A model generated the notes under the pieces. That model was given only the letters and a program-made list of their open reading frames with translations. It was not told the origin of the DNA and made no database searches. A program made the position numbers and the translations under genes. Shown here one piece after another: positions 1 through 7,923 of a stretch of DNA of 10,160 nt. Position 1 is the stretch's first letter; the number at the start of each line of letters is the position of its first letter. The DNA is from Propionibacteriaceae bacterium (GTDB lineage: Bacteria > Actinomycetota > Actinomycetes > Propionibacteriales > Propionibacteriaceae), in contig DAIEHO010000077.1 in the NCBI GenBank assembly GCA_027353565.1, positions 1-10,160 of the forward strand. Direction: 5' to 3'.

Positions 1-2274
1 TCCGACGAGCACCACCAGCGACGCGGCCGAGCACTTCTGGCCGGCGTGCCCGAACGCCGAGTACGCGACGTCCTTCGCAGCGAGGTCGAGGTCGGCGCTG
101 GGCGTGACGATGATCGCGTTCTTGCCGCTCGTCTCGGCCAGCAGCGGCAGGTCCCGGCGGAACGTGCGGAACAGTGACGCCGTCTCGTACGACCCGGTAA
201 GGATCACGCGCTCGACCCGCGGATCGCGGATGAGCTGAGCGCCGAGGGAGCCCTCGTCGAGCTGCACGCACACCAGGACGTCGCGCGGTACGCCCGCCTC
301 CCACAGCGCTTCGACCATGACCTGGCCGCAGCGCCGCGACGGGTGGGCGGGCTTGATGATCACCGGCGACCCGGCGGCCAGTGCAGCCAGCGTCGACCCG
401 GCCGGTATGGCGACCGGGAAGTTCCACGGAGGCGTGACGACGGTGAGGCGCACCGGTTCTGGCGTCGCCCCGTCGAGCTCGTACAGGGCCCTGGCCGACT
501 CCGCGTAGTAGTGCGCGAAGTCGATCGCCTCGGACACCTCCGGGTCGCCCTGCTCGAGAACCTTCCCGGTCTCCGCGCCCATGACCTCGAGCAGGTCGGC
601 GCGATGCGCCTCCAGGGCGTCCCCCGCGGCATGGAGGATCCGTACGCGCTCCGCCACAGGCAGGGTGCGCCACGTCGCGCCGGCCTCGACGGTACGAGCG
701 ACCAGCGCATCGAGATCGGCGGGGGAGACCACGTGCGTGATCGCAGTGCCGAGGGTGGAGGACTGCATGCGACCCCTGATCGCATCGGCCCAGCCGCGGT
801 TGGCGGCGATCGCGGGATCTGTGTCCGGCGTGTTCTCGAAGCGATCTGACGGAGCCGGGGCCGCAGCCTGCGTACGGTCCTGGACGCGGTTCGGCCGCGG
901 TACGGACGGGGGCATCGCAGCGACGGAGGACAGGAAGCGCTCGCGCTCCCGGGCGAACATCGCCGGGTCGTCGAGGTCGAAGACCGCGGACATGAAGTTC
1001 TCGCTGGAGGCACCCTCCTCCAGACGGCGGATCAGGTAGGCGATCGCCACGTCGAACTCGTCCGGGTGCACGACCGGCGTGTACAGCAGGATCGACCCCG
1101 CGTCGCGGCGTACGACCTCGGCCTGCGCCGACGCCATCCCGAGCAGCATCTCGATGTCGACCGCCTCGGTGACACCCCGGTGTCGCGAGAGCAGCAGCGC
1201 GAGCGCTACGTCGAACAGGTTGTGGCCGGCGACCCCCACCCGTACGTTCCGCGTGTGCTCGGGGCGCAGCGCGTAGTCGAGGACCGCCTTGTACGAGGCG
1301 TCGGTCTCGCGCTTCGTCCCCCACGTCGCCAGCGGCCAGCCGTGCAGCTCGGCGTCGACGCTCTCCATGGGCAGGTTGGCTCCCTTGACGACGCGCACCT
1401 TGATCGGGGCGCCGCCGGCGGCAACCCTCGCCGCCGCCCACTCCTGCAGGCGGATCATCGCGTCGAGTGCGTCAGGCAGGTACGCCTGCAGCACGATCCC
1501 CGCGGAGTAGTCACGCAGCTCCGGCCGCTCCAACAGCGACGTGAAGACGGCGATCGTGAGGTCGAGGTCCTTGTACTCCTCCATGTCGAGGTTGACGAAC
1601 GTCGCTGCGGAGCCCGCTGCGGCCAGCTCGTACAGCGGCGCCAGGGTCTCGACCGCATGACGCACCGCCTCCTGGAAGGCCCACGGCGTGTGTGGTGCGA
1701 CAACCGCGGACACCTTGACGGAGACGTAGTCGACGTCCTTGCGCTCGAGCAGGCGACGGGTGCCGGCCAGGCGCTTGGCGGCCTCGCCCTCGCCGAGGAT
1801 CGCCTCACCGAGGAGGTTGATGTTGAGCTGTACGCCGCCGTCTCGCTTCAGACGCGTGATCGCGCCGCCCAGCCGGGCGTCGCTCGCGTCGATGATGAGG
1901 TGCCGGACGAGGTGGCGCAGCACCCGGCGGGCCGCCGGCACGACAAGCCAGGGGGCTGTCGGCCCCACCACCGCCCCTACGCGGAACCCCGCCCTCATCC
2001 ATCGTGGAAGGAACTGAGGCATGAGGGGAGTGAGCTCACGAAGCGCGCGGGCTGCGACGTGAAGGTCCTCAGGACGTACGACCCGGTCGACGAACCCGAC
2101 GGTGAACTCGAGCCCGTTGGGGTCTCGCAGCACGTCCGCCAGCAGCTTCGCCGACGAGTCGGGCTCGATCTCGCGGCTCGCGGCGAGCCACGTCCGCACC
2201 TGCTCGATCGCCGCGTCGGCAAGGTCGGCGATCTCGTCGGTCGCGGGCGTGTATCCGGTCTGCTGCATGGTCAT
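1..2274 (-). CDS. putA: Bifunctional proline dehydrogenase / L-glutamate-5-semialdehyde dehydrogenase (PutA), C-terminus cut by window edge
   Basis: Oxidises proline to pyrroline-5-carboxylate with FAD, then P5C/glutamate semialdehyde to glutamate with NAD+. The first 758 codons are present, in frame to base 1; actinobacterial PutA proteins are usually around 1,100-1,200 residues, so roughly 400 are missing. The proline dehydrogenase barrel spans about residues 125-430: NLLGEAILGEG, VKVSAVV, FVNLDMEEYKDLDLT, VRVVKGAN, ATWGTKRETDASYKAVLDYA and the substrate-binding helix YLIRRLEEGAS. The aldehyde dehydrogenase domain starts near 470: TPPWNFP, ILTGSYETA, general base E714 in AETSGKN and catalytic C748 in GQKCSA, 34 residues apart as is normal for the family. 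There is no N-terminal ribbon-helix-helix DNA-binding domain, so this PutA is not self-regulating as in E. coli. An in-frame ATG two codons downstream (2268) is an alternative start. Identity is secure. Confidence 0.96.
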   Translation of the reverse strand, partial: MTMQQTGYTPATDEIADLADAAIEQVRTWLAASREIEPDSSAKLLADVLRDPNGLEFTVGFVDRVVRPEDLHVAARALRELTPLMPQFLPRWMRAGFRVGAVVGPTAPWLVVPAARRVLRHLVRHLIIDASDARLGGAITRLKRDGGVQLNINLLGEAILGEGEAAKRLAGTRRLLERKDVDYVSVKVSAVVAPHTPWAFQEAVRHAVETLAPLYELAAAGSAATFVNLDMEEYKDLDLTIAVFTSLLERPELRDYSAGIVLQAYLPDALDAMIRLQEWAAARVAAGGAPIKVRVVKGANLPMESVDAELHGWPLATWGTKRETDASYKAVLDYALRPEHTRNVRVGVAGHNLFDVALALLLSRHRGVTEAVDIEMLLGMASAQAEVVRRDAGSILLYTPVVHPDEFDVAIAYLIRRLEEGASSENFMSAVFDLDDPAMFARERERFLSSVAAMPPSVPRPNRVQDRTQAAAPAPSDRFENTPDTDPAIAANRGWADAIRGRMQSSTLGTAITHVVSPADLDALVARTVEAGATWRTLPVAERVRILHAAGDALEAHRADLLEVMGAETGKVLEQGDPEVSEAIDFAHYYAESARALYELDGATPEPVRLTVVTPPWNFPVAIPAGSTLAALAAGSPVIIKPAHPSRRCGQVMVEALWEAGVPRDVLVCVQLDEGSLGAQLIRDPRVERVILTGSYETASLFRTFRRDLPLLAETSGKNAIIVTPSADLDLAAKDVAYSAFGHAGQKCSAASLVVLVG

Positions 2275-2390
2275 GGCGCCTCCGTTCCTACCCCAGTGTC
2301 CGCCCAACGAACCCTTCAGGAAAAGCGAGCAATGATGACCAGTACCATTCGAAAGAACTGACTAGTTGCTGCTGAGGACGGGAGCCGACC
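2275..2390. promoter_or_regulatory. Divergent putA / LysR-regulator intergenic region with dyad-rich AT island
   Basis: This 116-bp gap separates the divergent starts of putA and the LysR gene and must hold both promoters. Bases 2331-2367 are clearly more AT-rich than the surroundings and hold three small dyads: AATG-N11-CATT (2331-2349), TTCGAA (2348-2353) and ACTAGT (2361-2366). LysR-type regulators usually bind interrupted AT-rich dyads between themselves and a divergent target, so this is the likeliest operator. TACCAT (2343-2348) fits a TANNNT -10 for the LysR gene, but I see no matching -35, and no convincing putA -10. The region and layout are seen; the binding function is inferred. 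Confidence 0.5.
2279..2283 (-). promoter_or_regulatory. putA ribosome binding site
   Basis: GGAGG on the minus strand lies 4 nt before the ATG at 2274 and 10 nt before the ATG at 2268. Both spacings are at the edge of the usual range, so the true start of PutA could be either codon. The two products differ by two residues only. Confidence 0.55.
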
Positions 2391-3296
2391 ATGTTCGAGG
2401 TCCGCAGGTTGCGGCTGCTGCGCGAGCTGGCTCTGCGTGGCACGCTGGCCGCGGTGGCGGACGCCCTCTCGTACAGCCCCTCGACCATCTCGCAGCAGCT
2501 CGCGCAGCTCGAGAAGGACGCAGGCGTGGCCCTGCTCGAGCCTGACGGGCGCCGCGTCCGGTTGACGCCGCACGGGGAGGTGCTCGCCGCGCACGCGGCG
2601 CGCGTCCTGGACCTCGAGGAGGCGGTACGTGCCGAGCTCGCGTCCGTACAGCCCGGACTGACCCCGGTGCGGGTCGCGCTCCTGCAGACGGCGGCACAGG
2701 CGCTGTTGCCGAGGGCGCTGGGCCTGCTGGCGGACCGGGAGCCCGCTCTCCGCGTCGAGGTCGCCGAGGTCCCACCCGAGGTCGGCCTGTTCGAGCTCAG
2801 CGCACGGACGTTCGACCTCGTCGTGGCCGAGCAGTATCCGGGCCAGACGCGCGCGCACGCGGCCACGGTCCAGCGTGAGCCGCTGGGCAGCGACCCCGTC
2901 CGCCTCGCGTTGCCGCCCGAGGATGCGGCGACCGACCTCCGGGACCTGCAGGACCGCGCGTGGGTCATGGAGCCCGAAGGGACGGCGGCCCGGCAGTGGG
3001 CGGTGCAGCAGTGCCGGGCCGCGGGATTCGAGCCGGACGTCCGCTACGAGCTGGCGGACCTCAACGCGCAGGTGCGGCTCGTGGCTGCCGGCCACGCGGT
3101 GGGCATGCTCCCGGACCTGCTCTGGGCCGATGCCCGGCCGGCCGTACGGCTCGTACCTCTGCCCGGAAGTCCCGCGCGGGACCTCTTCACGGCCGTTCGC
3201 GGCGCCGCGACGAGCAGGGCAGGGGTACGAGCTGTCCGTGATGCGCTCCGCGATGCCATGGCGGCCGTGGTCGCGCGCCCGGAAGGGGTCGGCTGA
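2391..3296 (+). CDS. LysR-family transcriptional regulator, divergent from putA
   Basis: A 301-residue DNA-binding regulator of typical LysR length. The N-terminal winged helix-turn-helix covers about residues 3-62: LRLLRELALRGTLAAVADAL, then the recognition helix YSPSTISQQLAQLEKDAG and the wing RRVRLTPHGE. A linker helix follows (about 63-90). The rest is the two-lobed effector domain, starting at VRVALLQTAAQALLP and including the second-lobe stretch LNAQVRLVAAGHAVGMLPDLL. The start is supported by GGGAG 6 nt upstream. Divergence from putA with a shared AT-rich gap suggests that it regulates putA, perhaps with proline or P5C as ligand, but the ligand cannot be read from sequence. It converges on galK, with only 59 bp between the stop codons, so a galK role is less natural. 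Family certain, target inferred. Confidence 0.93.
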   Translation: MFEVRRLRLLRELALRGTLAAVADALSYSPSTISQQLAQLEKDAGVALLEPDGRRVRLTPHGEVLAAHAARVLDLEEAVRAELASVQPGLTPVRVALLQTAAQALLPRALGLLADREPALRVEVAEVPPEVGLFELSARTFDLVVAEQYPGQTRAHAATVQREPLGSDPVRLALPPEDAATDLRDLQDRAWVMEPEGTAARQWAVQQCRAAGFEPDVRYELADLNAQVRLVAAGHAVGMLPDLLWADARPAVRLVPLPGSPARDLFTAVRGAATSRAGVRAVRDALRDAMAAVVARPEGVG

Positions 3297-3355
3297 CGGG
3301 GTCCGACGTCCGCTCGGCTACGAGGATGCAGGGCGTCGTCGGGAGGGTGCGGCCG

Positions 3356-4516
<1,161 letters not shown>

Positions 4517-4521
4517 GAGTA

Positions 4522-4527
4522 CCCCTT
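4522..4527 (-). promoter_or_regulatory. galK ribosome binding site deciding the start
   Basis: AAGGGG on the minus strand, 5 nt upstream of the ATG at 4516. It favours this start over the ATG at 4603, whose added 29 residues do not resemble galactokinase and would be encoded across the predicted promoter and inverted repeat. Confidence 0.75.
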
Positions 4528-4536
4528 CGTTCTCCT

Positions 4537-4563
4537 GGGCGTCACTGTACGGGGGTGACGCCC
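4537..4563. promoter_or_regulatory. Perfect 9-bp inverted repeat upstream of galK (candidate operator)
   Basis: GGGCGTCAC (4537-4545), a 9-nt spacer, then GTGACGCCC (4555-4563): all nine positions pair. It lies 20-47 bp upstream of the galK ATG and overlaps a candidate galK -10, the usual place for a repressor site. It is also about 100 bp from the divergent uridylyltransferase start and could influence both genes. As RNA only part of it would be transcribed if the predicted start site is right, so a DNA operator is more likely than an attenuator. No bound protein is identified. Confidence 0.55.
4544..4549 (-). promoter_or_regulatory. Candidate galK -10 element (TACAGT)
   Basis: TACAGT on the minus strand fits the actinobacterial TANNNT -10. 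It predicts transcription starting near 4537 and a leader of about 20 nt containing the AAGGGG ribosome site. No convincing -35 hexamer is visible 16-19 nt upstream, which suggests a weak or activator-assisted promoter. It sits inside the inverted repeat at 4537-4563. Confidence 0.35.
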
Positions 4564-4627
4564 CGCGCACCGGAGCCGACCCGTCTGCCCAGGTGGGAAC
4601 CACGGCCAGGGGGCCGATTCCGGACCC

Positions 4628-4658
4628 TCGACACGGCGAATCGAGTCACAACTAGAGT
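4628..4658 (+). promoter_or_regulatory. Candidate promoter giving a leaderless uridylyltransferase mRNA
   Basis: TAGAGT (4653-4658) fits TANNNT and ends 6 nt before the A of the ATG at 4665, so transcription would begin at or next to the start codon. TCGACA (4628-4633) matches five of six bases of TTGACA, with a long 19-nt spacer. No Shine-Dalgarno precedes the ATG, in line with leaderless translation, which is common in actinobacteria. Positional evidence only. Confidence 0.42.
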
Positions 4659-4664
4659 CGGACC

Positions 4665-6026
4665 ATGACCGACGGACTCACCCAGGCCACAGAGAAGATG
4701 CGCGCGGCCGGGGTCACGGACACCGCGATCGCCATCTTCGCCGACTACTACGCCCAGCTCGCCGCGGGCACGACCGGGCTCGTCAGTGAGGAGTCGATCG
4801 CGCCGATCGGTGATGTCGCACGACTCGAGGACGTCACCGGCTCACCCGAGGACGTCGCCGCGTTCGCGAGGACGGTGATGATCCGGCTGAACGGAGGGCT
4901 GGGTACGTCGATGGGGCTGAGCAAGGCGAAGTCCTTGCTGCCCGTACGCGACGGGCTCTCGTTCCTCGACCTCATCGCCCGTCAGGTGCTGGCGGCCCGG
5001 GCCCGGTACGGCGTACGGCTGCCGTTGCTGTTCCTGCACTCGTTCAACACCCAGGACGACTGCCTCGCCGCACTGGCCGGTTACCCGAGTCTCGCGGTCG
5101 AGGGCCTACCGCTCGACATGGTCCAGTCGCAGGAGCCGAAGCTGCGGTCCGACGACCTCACTCCGGTGTCGTGGCCCGCCGACCCCACCCTCGAGTGGTG
5201 CCCACCGGGCCATGGCGACATCTATCCCACGCTGCTCGACTCGGGGATCCTCGACCGGCTCCTTGCGGCCGGCTTCCGCTACGCCAACGTCTCCAACTCC
5301 GACAACCTCGGCGCCTCACCGAGCCCGGTGCTCGCGGGCTGGTTCGCACGCACCGGAGCCCCGTTCGCGGCAGAGATCACGCCCCGTACGCCGATGGACG
5401 TCAAGGGGGGCCACCTCGCGCGCCGCCGTTCGGACGGCCGGCTGATCCTGCGCGAGTCGGCGCAGACGACGCCCGAGGACATGCGGTACTTCACCGACCC
5501 GGCGATCCACCCGTACGCGTCGACGAACAACCTGTGGTTCGACCTCCAGGTGCTGCGGGACGTGCTGCGCGAACGTGGTGGCGTGCTGGGCCTGCCGATC
5601 ATCAAGAACGAGAAGACGGTCGATCCCAAGGACCCGTCCAGCCCCGAGGTCATCCAGATCGAGTCCGCGATGGGCGCGGCGATCGAGGTGTTCGAGGGGG
5701 CGACCGCCATCGTCGTCCCGCGCAGCCGCTTCCTGCCCGTCAAGACCACCAACGAGCTGGTGCTCCTGCGCAGCGACGTGTACGAGTGGGGCGACGGCGA
5801 GGTCCCCAGCGCCACGGTGGACACGTTGCCGGTCGTGAGCCTGTCGGCCCCGTACAAGAGGATCGTCGACCTGGACGCCCGCATGCCGGCGCCGCTGCGG
5901 CTCCGAGACGCGACCTCCCTCACTGTCACCGGCGACTGGAGCTTCGGCAGCGGCGTCTCGGTCATCGGCGACGTGACGCTGGGCGCAGAAGGCGGCCACG
6001 TCCCGGACGGCACCACCCTGTCCTGA
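4665..6026 (+). CDS. UTP-glucose-1-phosphate uridylyltransferase, eukaryotic (UGP2-like) type
   Basis: Makes UDP-glucose from UTP and glucose-1-phosphate, a cytoplasmic precursor for glycans, trehalose and the Leloir cycle. At 453 residues it is far longer than bacterial GalU (about 300) and matches the UGP2/UAP1-like family: nucleotide loop MIRLNGGLGTSMGLSKAKS (residues 72-90), FLHSFNT (123-129), MVQSQEPKL (152-160), CPPGHGDIYPTLLDSG (179-194), NSDNLGA (211-217) and a later FLPVKTTNELVLLRSDVY stretch. The C-terminus (WSFGSGVSVIGDVTLGAEGG) looks like the short beta-helix end of this family. Related bifidobacterial enzymes also act on galactose-1-phosphate, and the divergent galK makes that activity plausible here, but specificity cannot be read by eye. 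There is no clear ribosome site; the start fits a leaderless mRNA and the usual N-terminal length. Confidence 0.93.
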   Translation: MTDGLTQATEKMRAAGVTDTAIAIFADYYAQLAAGTTGLVSEESIAPIGDVARLEDVTGSPEDVAAFARTVMIRLNGGLGTSMGLSKAKSLLPVRDGLSFLDLIARQVLAARARYGVRLPLLFLHSFNTQDDCLAALAGYPSLAVEGLPLDMVQSQEPKLRSDDLTPVSWPADPTLEWCPPGHGDIYPTLLDSGILDRLLAAGFRYANVSNSDNLGASPSPVLAGWFARTGAPFAAEITPRTPMDVKGGHLARRRSDGRLILRESAQTTPEDMRYFTDPAIHPYASTNNLWFDLQVLRDVLRERGGVLGLPIIKNEKTVDPKDPSSPEVIQIESAMGAAIEVFEGATAIVVPRSRFLPVKTTNELVLLRSDVYEWGDGEVPSATVDTLPVVSLSAPYKRIVDLDARMPAPLRLRDATSLTVTGDWSFGSGVSVIGDVTLGAEGGHVPDGTTLS

Positions 6027-6042
6027 CGCCTCTCGCGACTGA

Positions 6043-6059
6043 ACACCCACCCAGGGTGT
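6043..6059 (+). terminator. Candidate hairpin terminator after the uridylyltransferase gene
   Basis: ACACCC (6043-6048), loop ACCCA, GGGTGT (6054-6059), starting 17 nt after the stop. There is no T-run after it, which is common for actinobacterial terminators but makes the call weak. Confidence 0.35.
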
Positions 6060-6062
6060 CCA

Positions 6063-6092
6063 GTCACGTGCGGGGCGCCGCGCTCGGGTGAC
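6063..6092. repeat. Inverted repeat GTCAC...GTGAC in the convergent gap
   Basis: GTCAC (6063-6067) and GTGAC (6088-6092) flank an inner GCGG-GGCG-CCGC stem-loop (6070-6081 approx.). It could be a second stem of a two-way terminator. The outer arms resemble the core of the inverted repeats upstream of galK and of the aldolase operon, but they are short. Confidence 0.25.
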
Positions 6093-6183
6093 GGACATGG
6101 GTGGACCTCACCGCGGTGGAAGCAACCATGCACGTCGGGTACGGCGGTCGGGGCCGTCGGCTGGGACTCGTGCCCGGGTGCCC

Positions 6184-6210
6184 GGCCGGTCGACTGTCGC
6201 GACCCGGGCC
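6184..6210 (-). terminator. Candidate hairpin terminator after dhaK
   Basis: GGTCG (6188-6192) pairs with CGACC (6200-6204) around a 7-nt loop, and GC-rich flanks (GGCC / GGGCC) extend the stem past a one-base bulge. It lies 25-50 nt beyond the dhaK stop, where the four-gene operon should end. No U-tract is visible. Confidence 0.33.
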
Positions 6211-6234
6211 GAGCACCCGTGTGCGTCCAGCGGA

Positions 6235-7230
6235 TCAGAAGATCCGGTTGACGACGCTGGCCGGGGCGGCGAGCAGCGCGTCGATCTCGTCGTCCAGCTT
6301 GACCAGGGTGAGGGAGCACCCGGCCATCTCGAGCGACGTGCAGTACTCACCGACGTAGCTGCGGGTGGCTGTGATGCCCTTGGCGGCGAGCTTCTCCGCG
6401 GCGATGCCGTACAGCAGGTAGAGCTCGCTGATCGGTGTCCCGCCGAGGCCGTTGATCATCAGGGCGACCTTGTCCCCCGACGAGAACGGCAGGTCCGGCA
6501 CGACCGCGTCGAGCAGGATGTCGACGATCTCGTTCGCGGACACGACCTTGGCGCGACGGCGACCGGGCTCGCCGTGGATGCCGACGCCGACCTCCATCTC
6601 GTCGTCGCCGAGCTCGAACAGCGGCGAGCCCTTCGCCGGCGGTGTGCACGCCGTCAGCGCGATGCCCATGGTGCGGGTGACCGAGTTGACCAGCTCGCCG
6701 ACCCGTACGACCTCCTCGAGCTCGGCTCCCTCCTCCGCCTTGGCCCCGCAGGCCTTCATCACGAAGAAGTTGCCGGCCACGCCGCGGCGACCGACCGTCC
6801 AGGTGGAGTCCTTGACGGCGACGTCGTCGTCGATGAACAGCGTCGTCACCTTGAGGCCATCGGCCTCTGCCAGCTCCTGTGCCATCTCGAACGCCATCCG
6901 GTCACCCGTGTAGTTGTTGACCAGCAGCAGGACGCCCTTGTCGGAGGCCACGAGCTTGGCCGTCTGGTACACGTAGTCCGACGGCGGCGCCGCGAAGACG
7001 TCGCCGGGGCAGGCCGCGTCGAGCATGCCTGGCCCGACCACCATGACGTGGGCCGGCTCGTGACCGGAGCCCGACCCCTGGACGATGCTGACCTTGTTGT
7101 TGTTGGGGGCGTCGGCTCGCATGATGAGGTTGTACTCCGGCACGTACTTGATGGTGTCCGGGTTGGCCGCCGCGATGCCCTTGAGCATCTCCGGTACGAA
7201 CTGCTTCGGGTCGTTGACGAACTTCTTCAT
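6235..7230 (-). CDS. dhaK: Dihydroxyacetone kinase subunit DhaK (or related ketose-kinase subunit)
   Basis: The substrate-binding half of a dihydroxyacetone-type kinase, which holds the ketose covalently while DhaL delivers phosphate. At 331 residues it is slightly shorter than E. coli DhaK (356). The key residues match the E. coli protein one position on: H57 in GSGHEPAH, D110 in NYTGD, and the hemiaminal-forming H219 in GVGIHGEPG. IDDDVAVKDS and YCTSLEMAGCSLTLVKLDD are also conserved. The usual GGGSGHEP loop reads GSGSGHEP, and the stretch after it (HVMVVGPGMLDAACPG) differs from classical DhaK. Related kinases act on erythrulose or apulose, so dihydroxyacetone is likely but not certain. 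It is last in the operon, 51 bp after dhaL, with its own AAGGAG 7 nt before the ATG. No dhaM is present. Confidence 0.93.
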   Translation of the reverse strand: MKKFVNDPKQFVPEMLKGIAAANPDTIKYVPEYNLIMRADAPNNNKVSIVQGSGSGHEPAHVMVVGPGMLDAACPGDVFAAPPSDYVYQTAKLVASDKGVLLLVNNYTGDRMAFEMAQELAEADGLKVTTLFIDDDVAVKDSTWTVGRRGVAGNFFVMKACGAKAEEGAELEEVVRVGELVNSVTRTMGIALTACTPPAKGSPLFELGDDEMEVGVGIHGEPGRRRAKVVSANEIVDILLDAVVPDLPFSSGDKVALMINGLGGTPISELYLLYGIAAEKLAAKGITATRSYVGEYCTSLEMAGCSLTLVKLDDEIDALLAAPASVVNRIF

Positions 7231-7281
7231 TGACGTTCTCCTTGCTTGTCGGTTGGCGTATCGGTCAGGAACTGTCGGTTG

Positions 7282-7914
7282 TCACTCGGGCCAGTCGTCG
7301 GCCAGCTTCTCGAGGAGCACGGCGATGGCCATCGCGCCGGCGTCGACCGACCCGATGCTCCGTTCTCCCGTGTACGAGGCTCGGCCGCGTCGGGCCTGCA
7401 TGGTCTTCGTGTTCTCGGCGGCTTCCCGTGCGGTCGTCGCCATCGCCCGTACGATCTCGGCCGGGGGTCTGCCCGCAGCCGACTCGGCCCCGAGGGTGTC
7501 GATGGCCGGCACGAGCGAGTCCATGAGCGTCTTCTCGCCCAGCTCCGCCTTGCCTCGGGCCTTGATGCCCTCGACGGATGCCCGCAGGGCGCGGACGACG
7601 TCCTCCGCGGTGAACTCGTCCTTGCCCCGGAGCTGGGTGCCGGCCCGCAGCATCGCCGTACCCCAGATCGGGCCGGACGTCCCGCCGATGCGGGCCGACA
7701 CGCCTCCGGCGATCTTGATGAGGAACGTGCCGGGGTCGGACCGGTCGATGTTGGCCCAGTCCTCCTGCACGATCTCGAATCCACGTGCCAGCGAGTAGCC
7801 GAAGTCGCCATCTCCCACGACGGCGTCCAGCTCGCCGAAGTACGTCTCGTTGTCGAGGATGGTCTGCGTGACGTTCGCCATGACGAACTCGACGTCCTTG
7901 AGGGTTCCCGTCAT
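7282..7914 (-). CDS. dhaL: Dihydroxyacetone kinase subunit DhaL (nucleotide-binding)
   Basis: The nucleotide-binding subunit that passes phosphate to the ketose held on DhaK. Its 210 residues match E. coli DhaL (210). The Mg-binding aspartates D30, D35 and D37 are present in LDAVVGDGDFG at the same positions as in E. coli; the next residue, normally His (GDADHG/GDGDHG), is F38 here. Other family blocks are intact: GGTSGPIWGTAML, ARGKAELGEKTLMDSLVPA and the C-terminal RRGRASYTGERSIGSVDAGA. In PTS-type kinases DhaL keeps a bound ADP that DhaM rephosphorylates; with no dhaM in the window an ATP-exchanging DhaKL is an alternative. The ribosome site AGGAG overlaps the stop of the preceding phosphatase gene (TAGGAG, 9-nt gap), a sign of translational coupling. 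Confidence 0.93.
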   Translation of the reverse strand: MTGTLKDVEFVMANVTQTILDNETYFGELDAVVGDGDFGYSLARGFEIVQEDWANIDRSDPGTFLIKIAGGVSARIGGTSGPIWGTAMLRAGTQLRGKDEFTAEDVVRALRASVEGIKARGKAELGEKTLMDSLVPAIDTLGAESAAGRPPAEIVRAMATTAREAAENTKTMQARRGRASYTGERSIGSVDAGAMAIAVLLEKLADDWPE

Positions 7915-7923
7915 GTGTTTCTC

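Larger units (their letters stand above)
6027..6234. other. Non-coding convergent gap with several hairpins
   Basis: This 208-bp stretch lies between the convergent ends of the uridylyltransferase gene and dhaK. I see no credible gene in it. It holds three possible hairpins (listed separately) and the perfect 10-bp palindrome CACCGCGGTG (6109-6118). It most likely serves as a two-way transcription end. Confidence 0.55.

Noticed and set aside
1066-2361. A 431-codon open frame on the plus strand opposite putA
   Set aside because: Antisense to an unmistakable proline dehydrogenase domain; its translation resembles no family and is explained by third-position GC bias.
3303-3342. CCGACG...CGTCGG arms between the LysR gene and galK as a terminator
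   Set aside because: Six-base arms with a 28-nt loop in GC-rich DNA are expected by chance and have no T-run.
4517-4603. A 29-residue N-terminal extension of galactokinase
   Set aside because: It has no family similarity, lacks a good ribosome site, and would run through the predicted promoter and inverted repeat; AAGGGG at 4522-4527 supports the shorter start.
5279-6319. A 346-codon minus-strand frame opposite the uridylyltransferase and into the gap
   Set aside because: Composition is arginine/serine-rich noise and most of it is antisense to the UGP-type gene; no ribosome site or domain.
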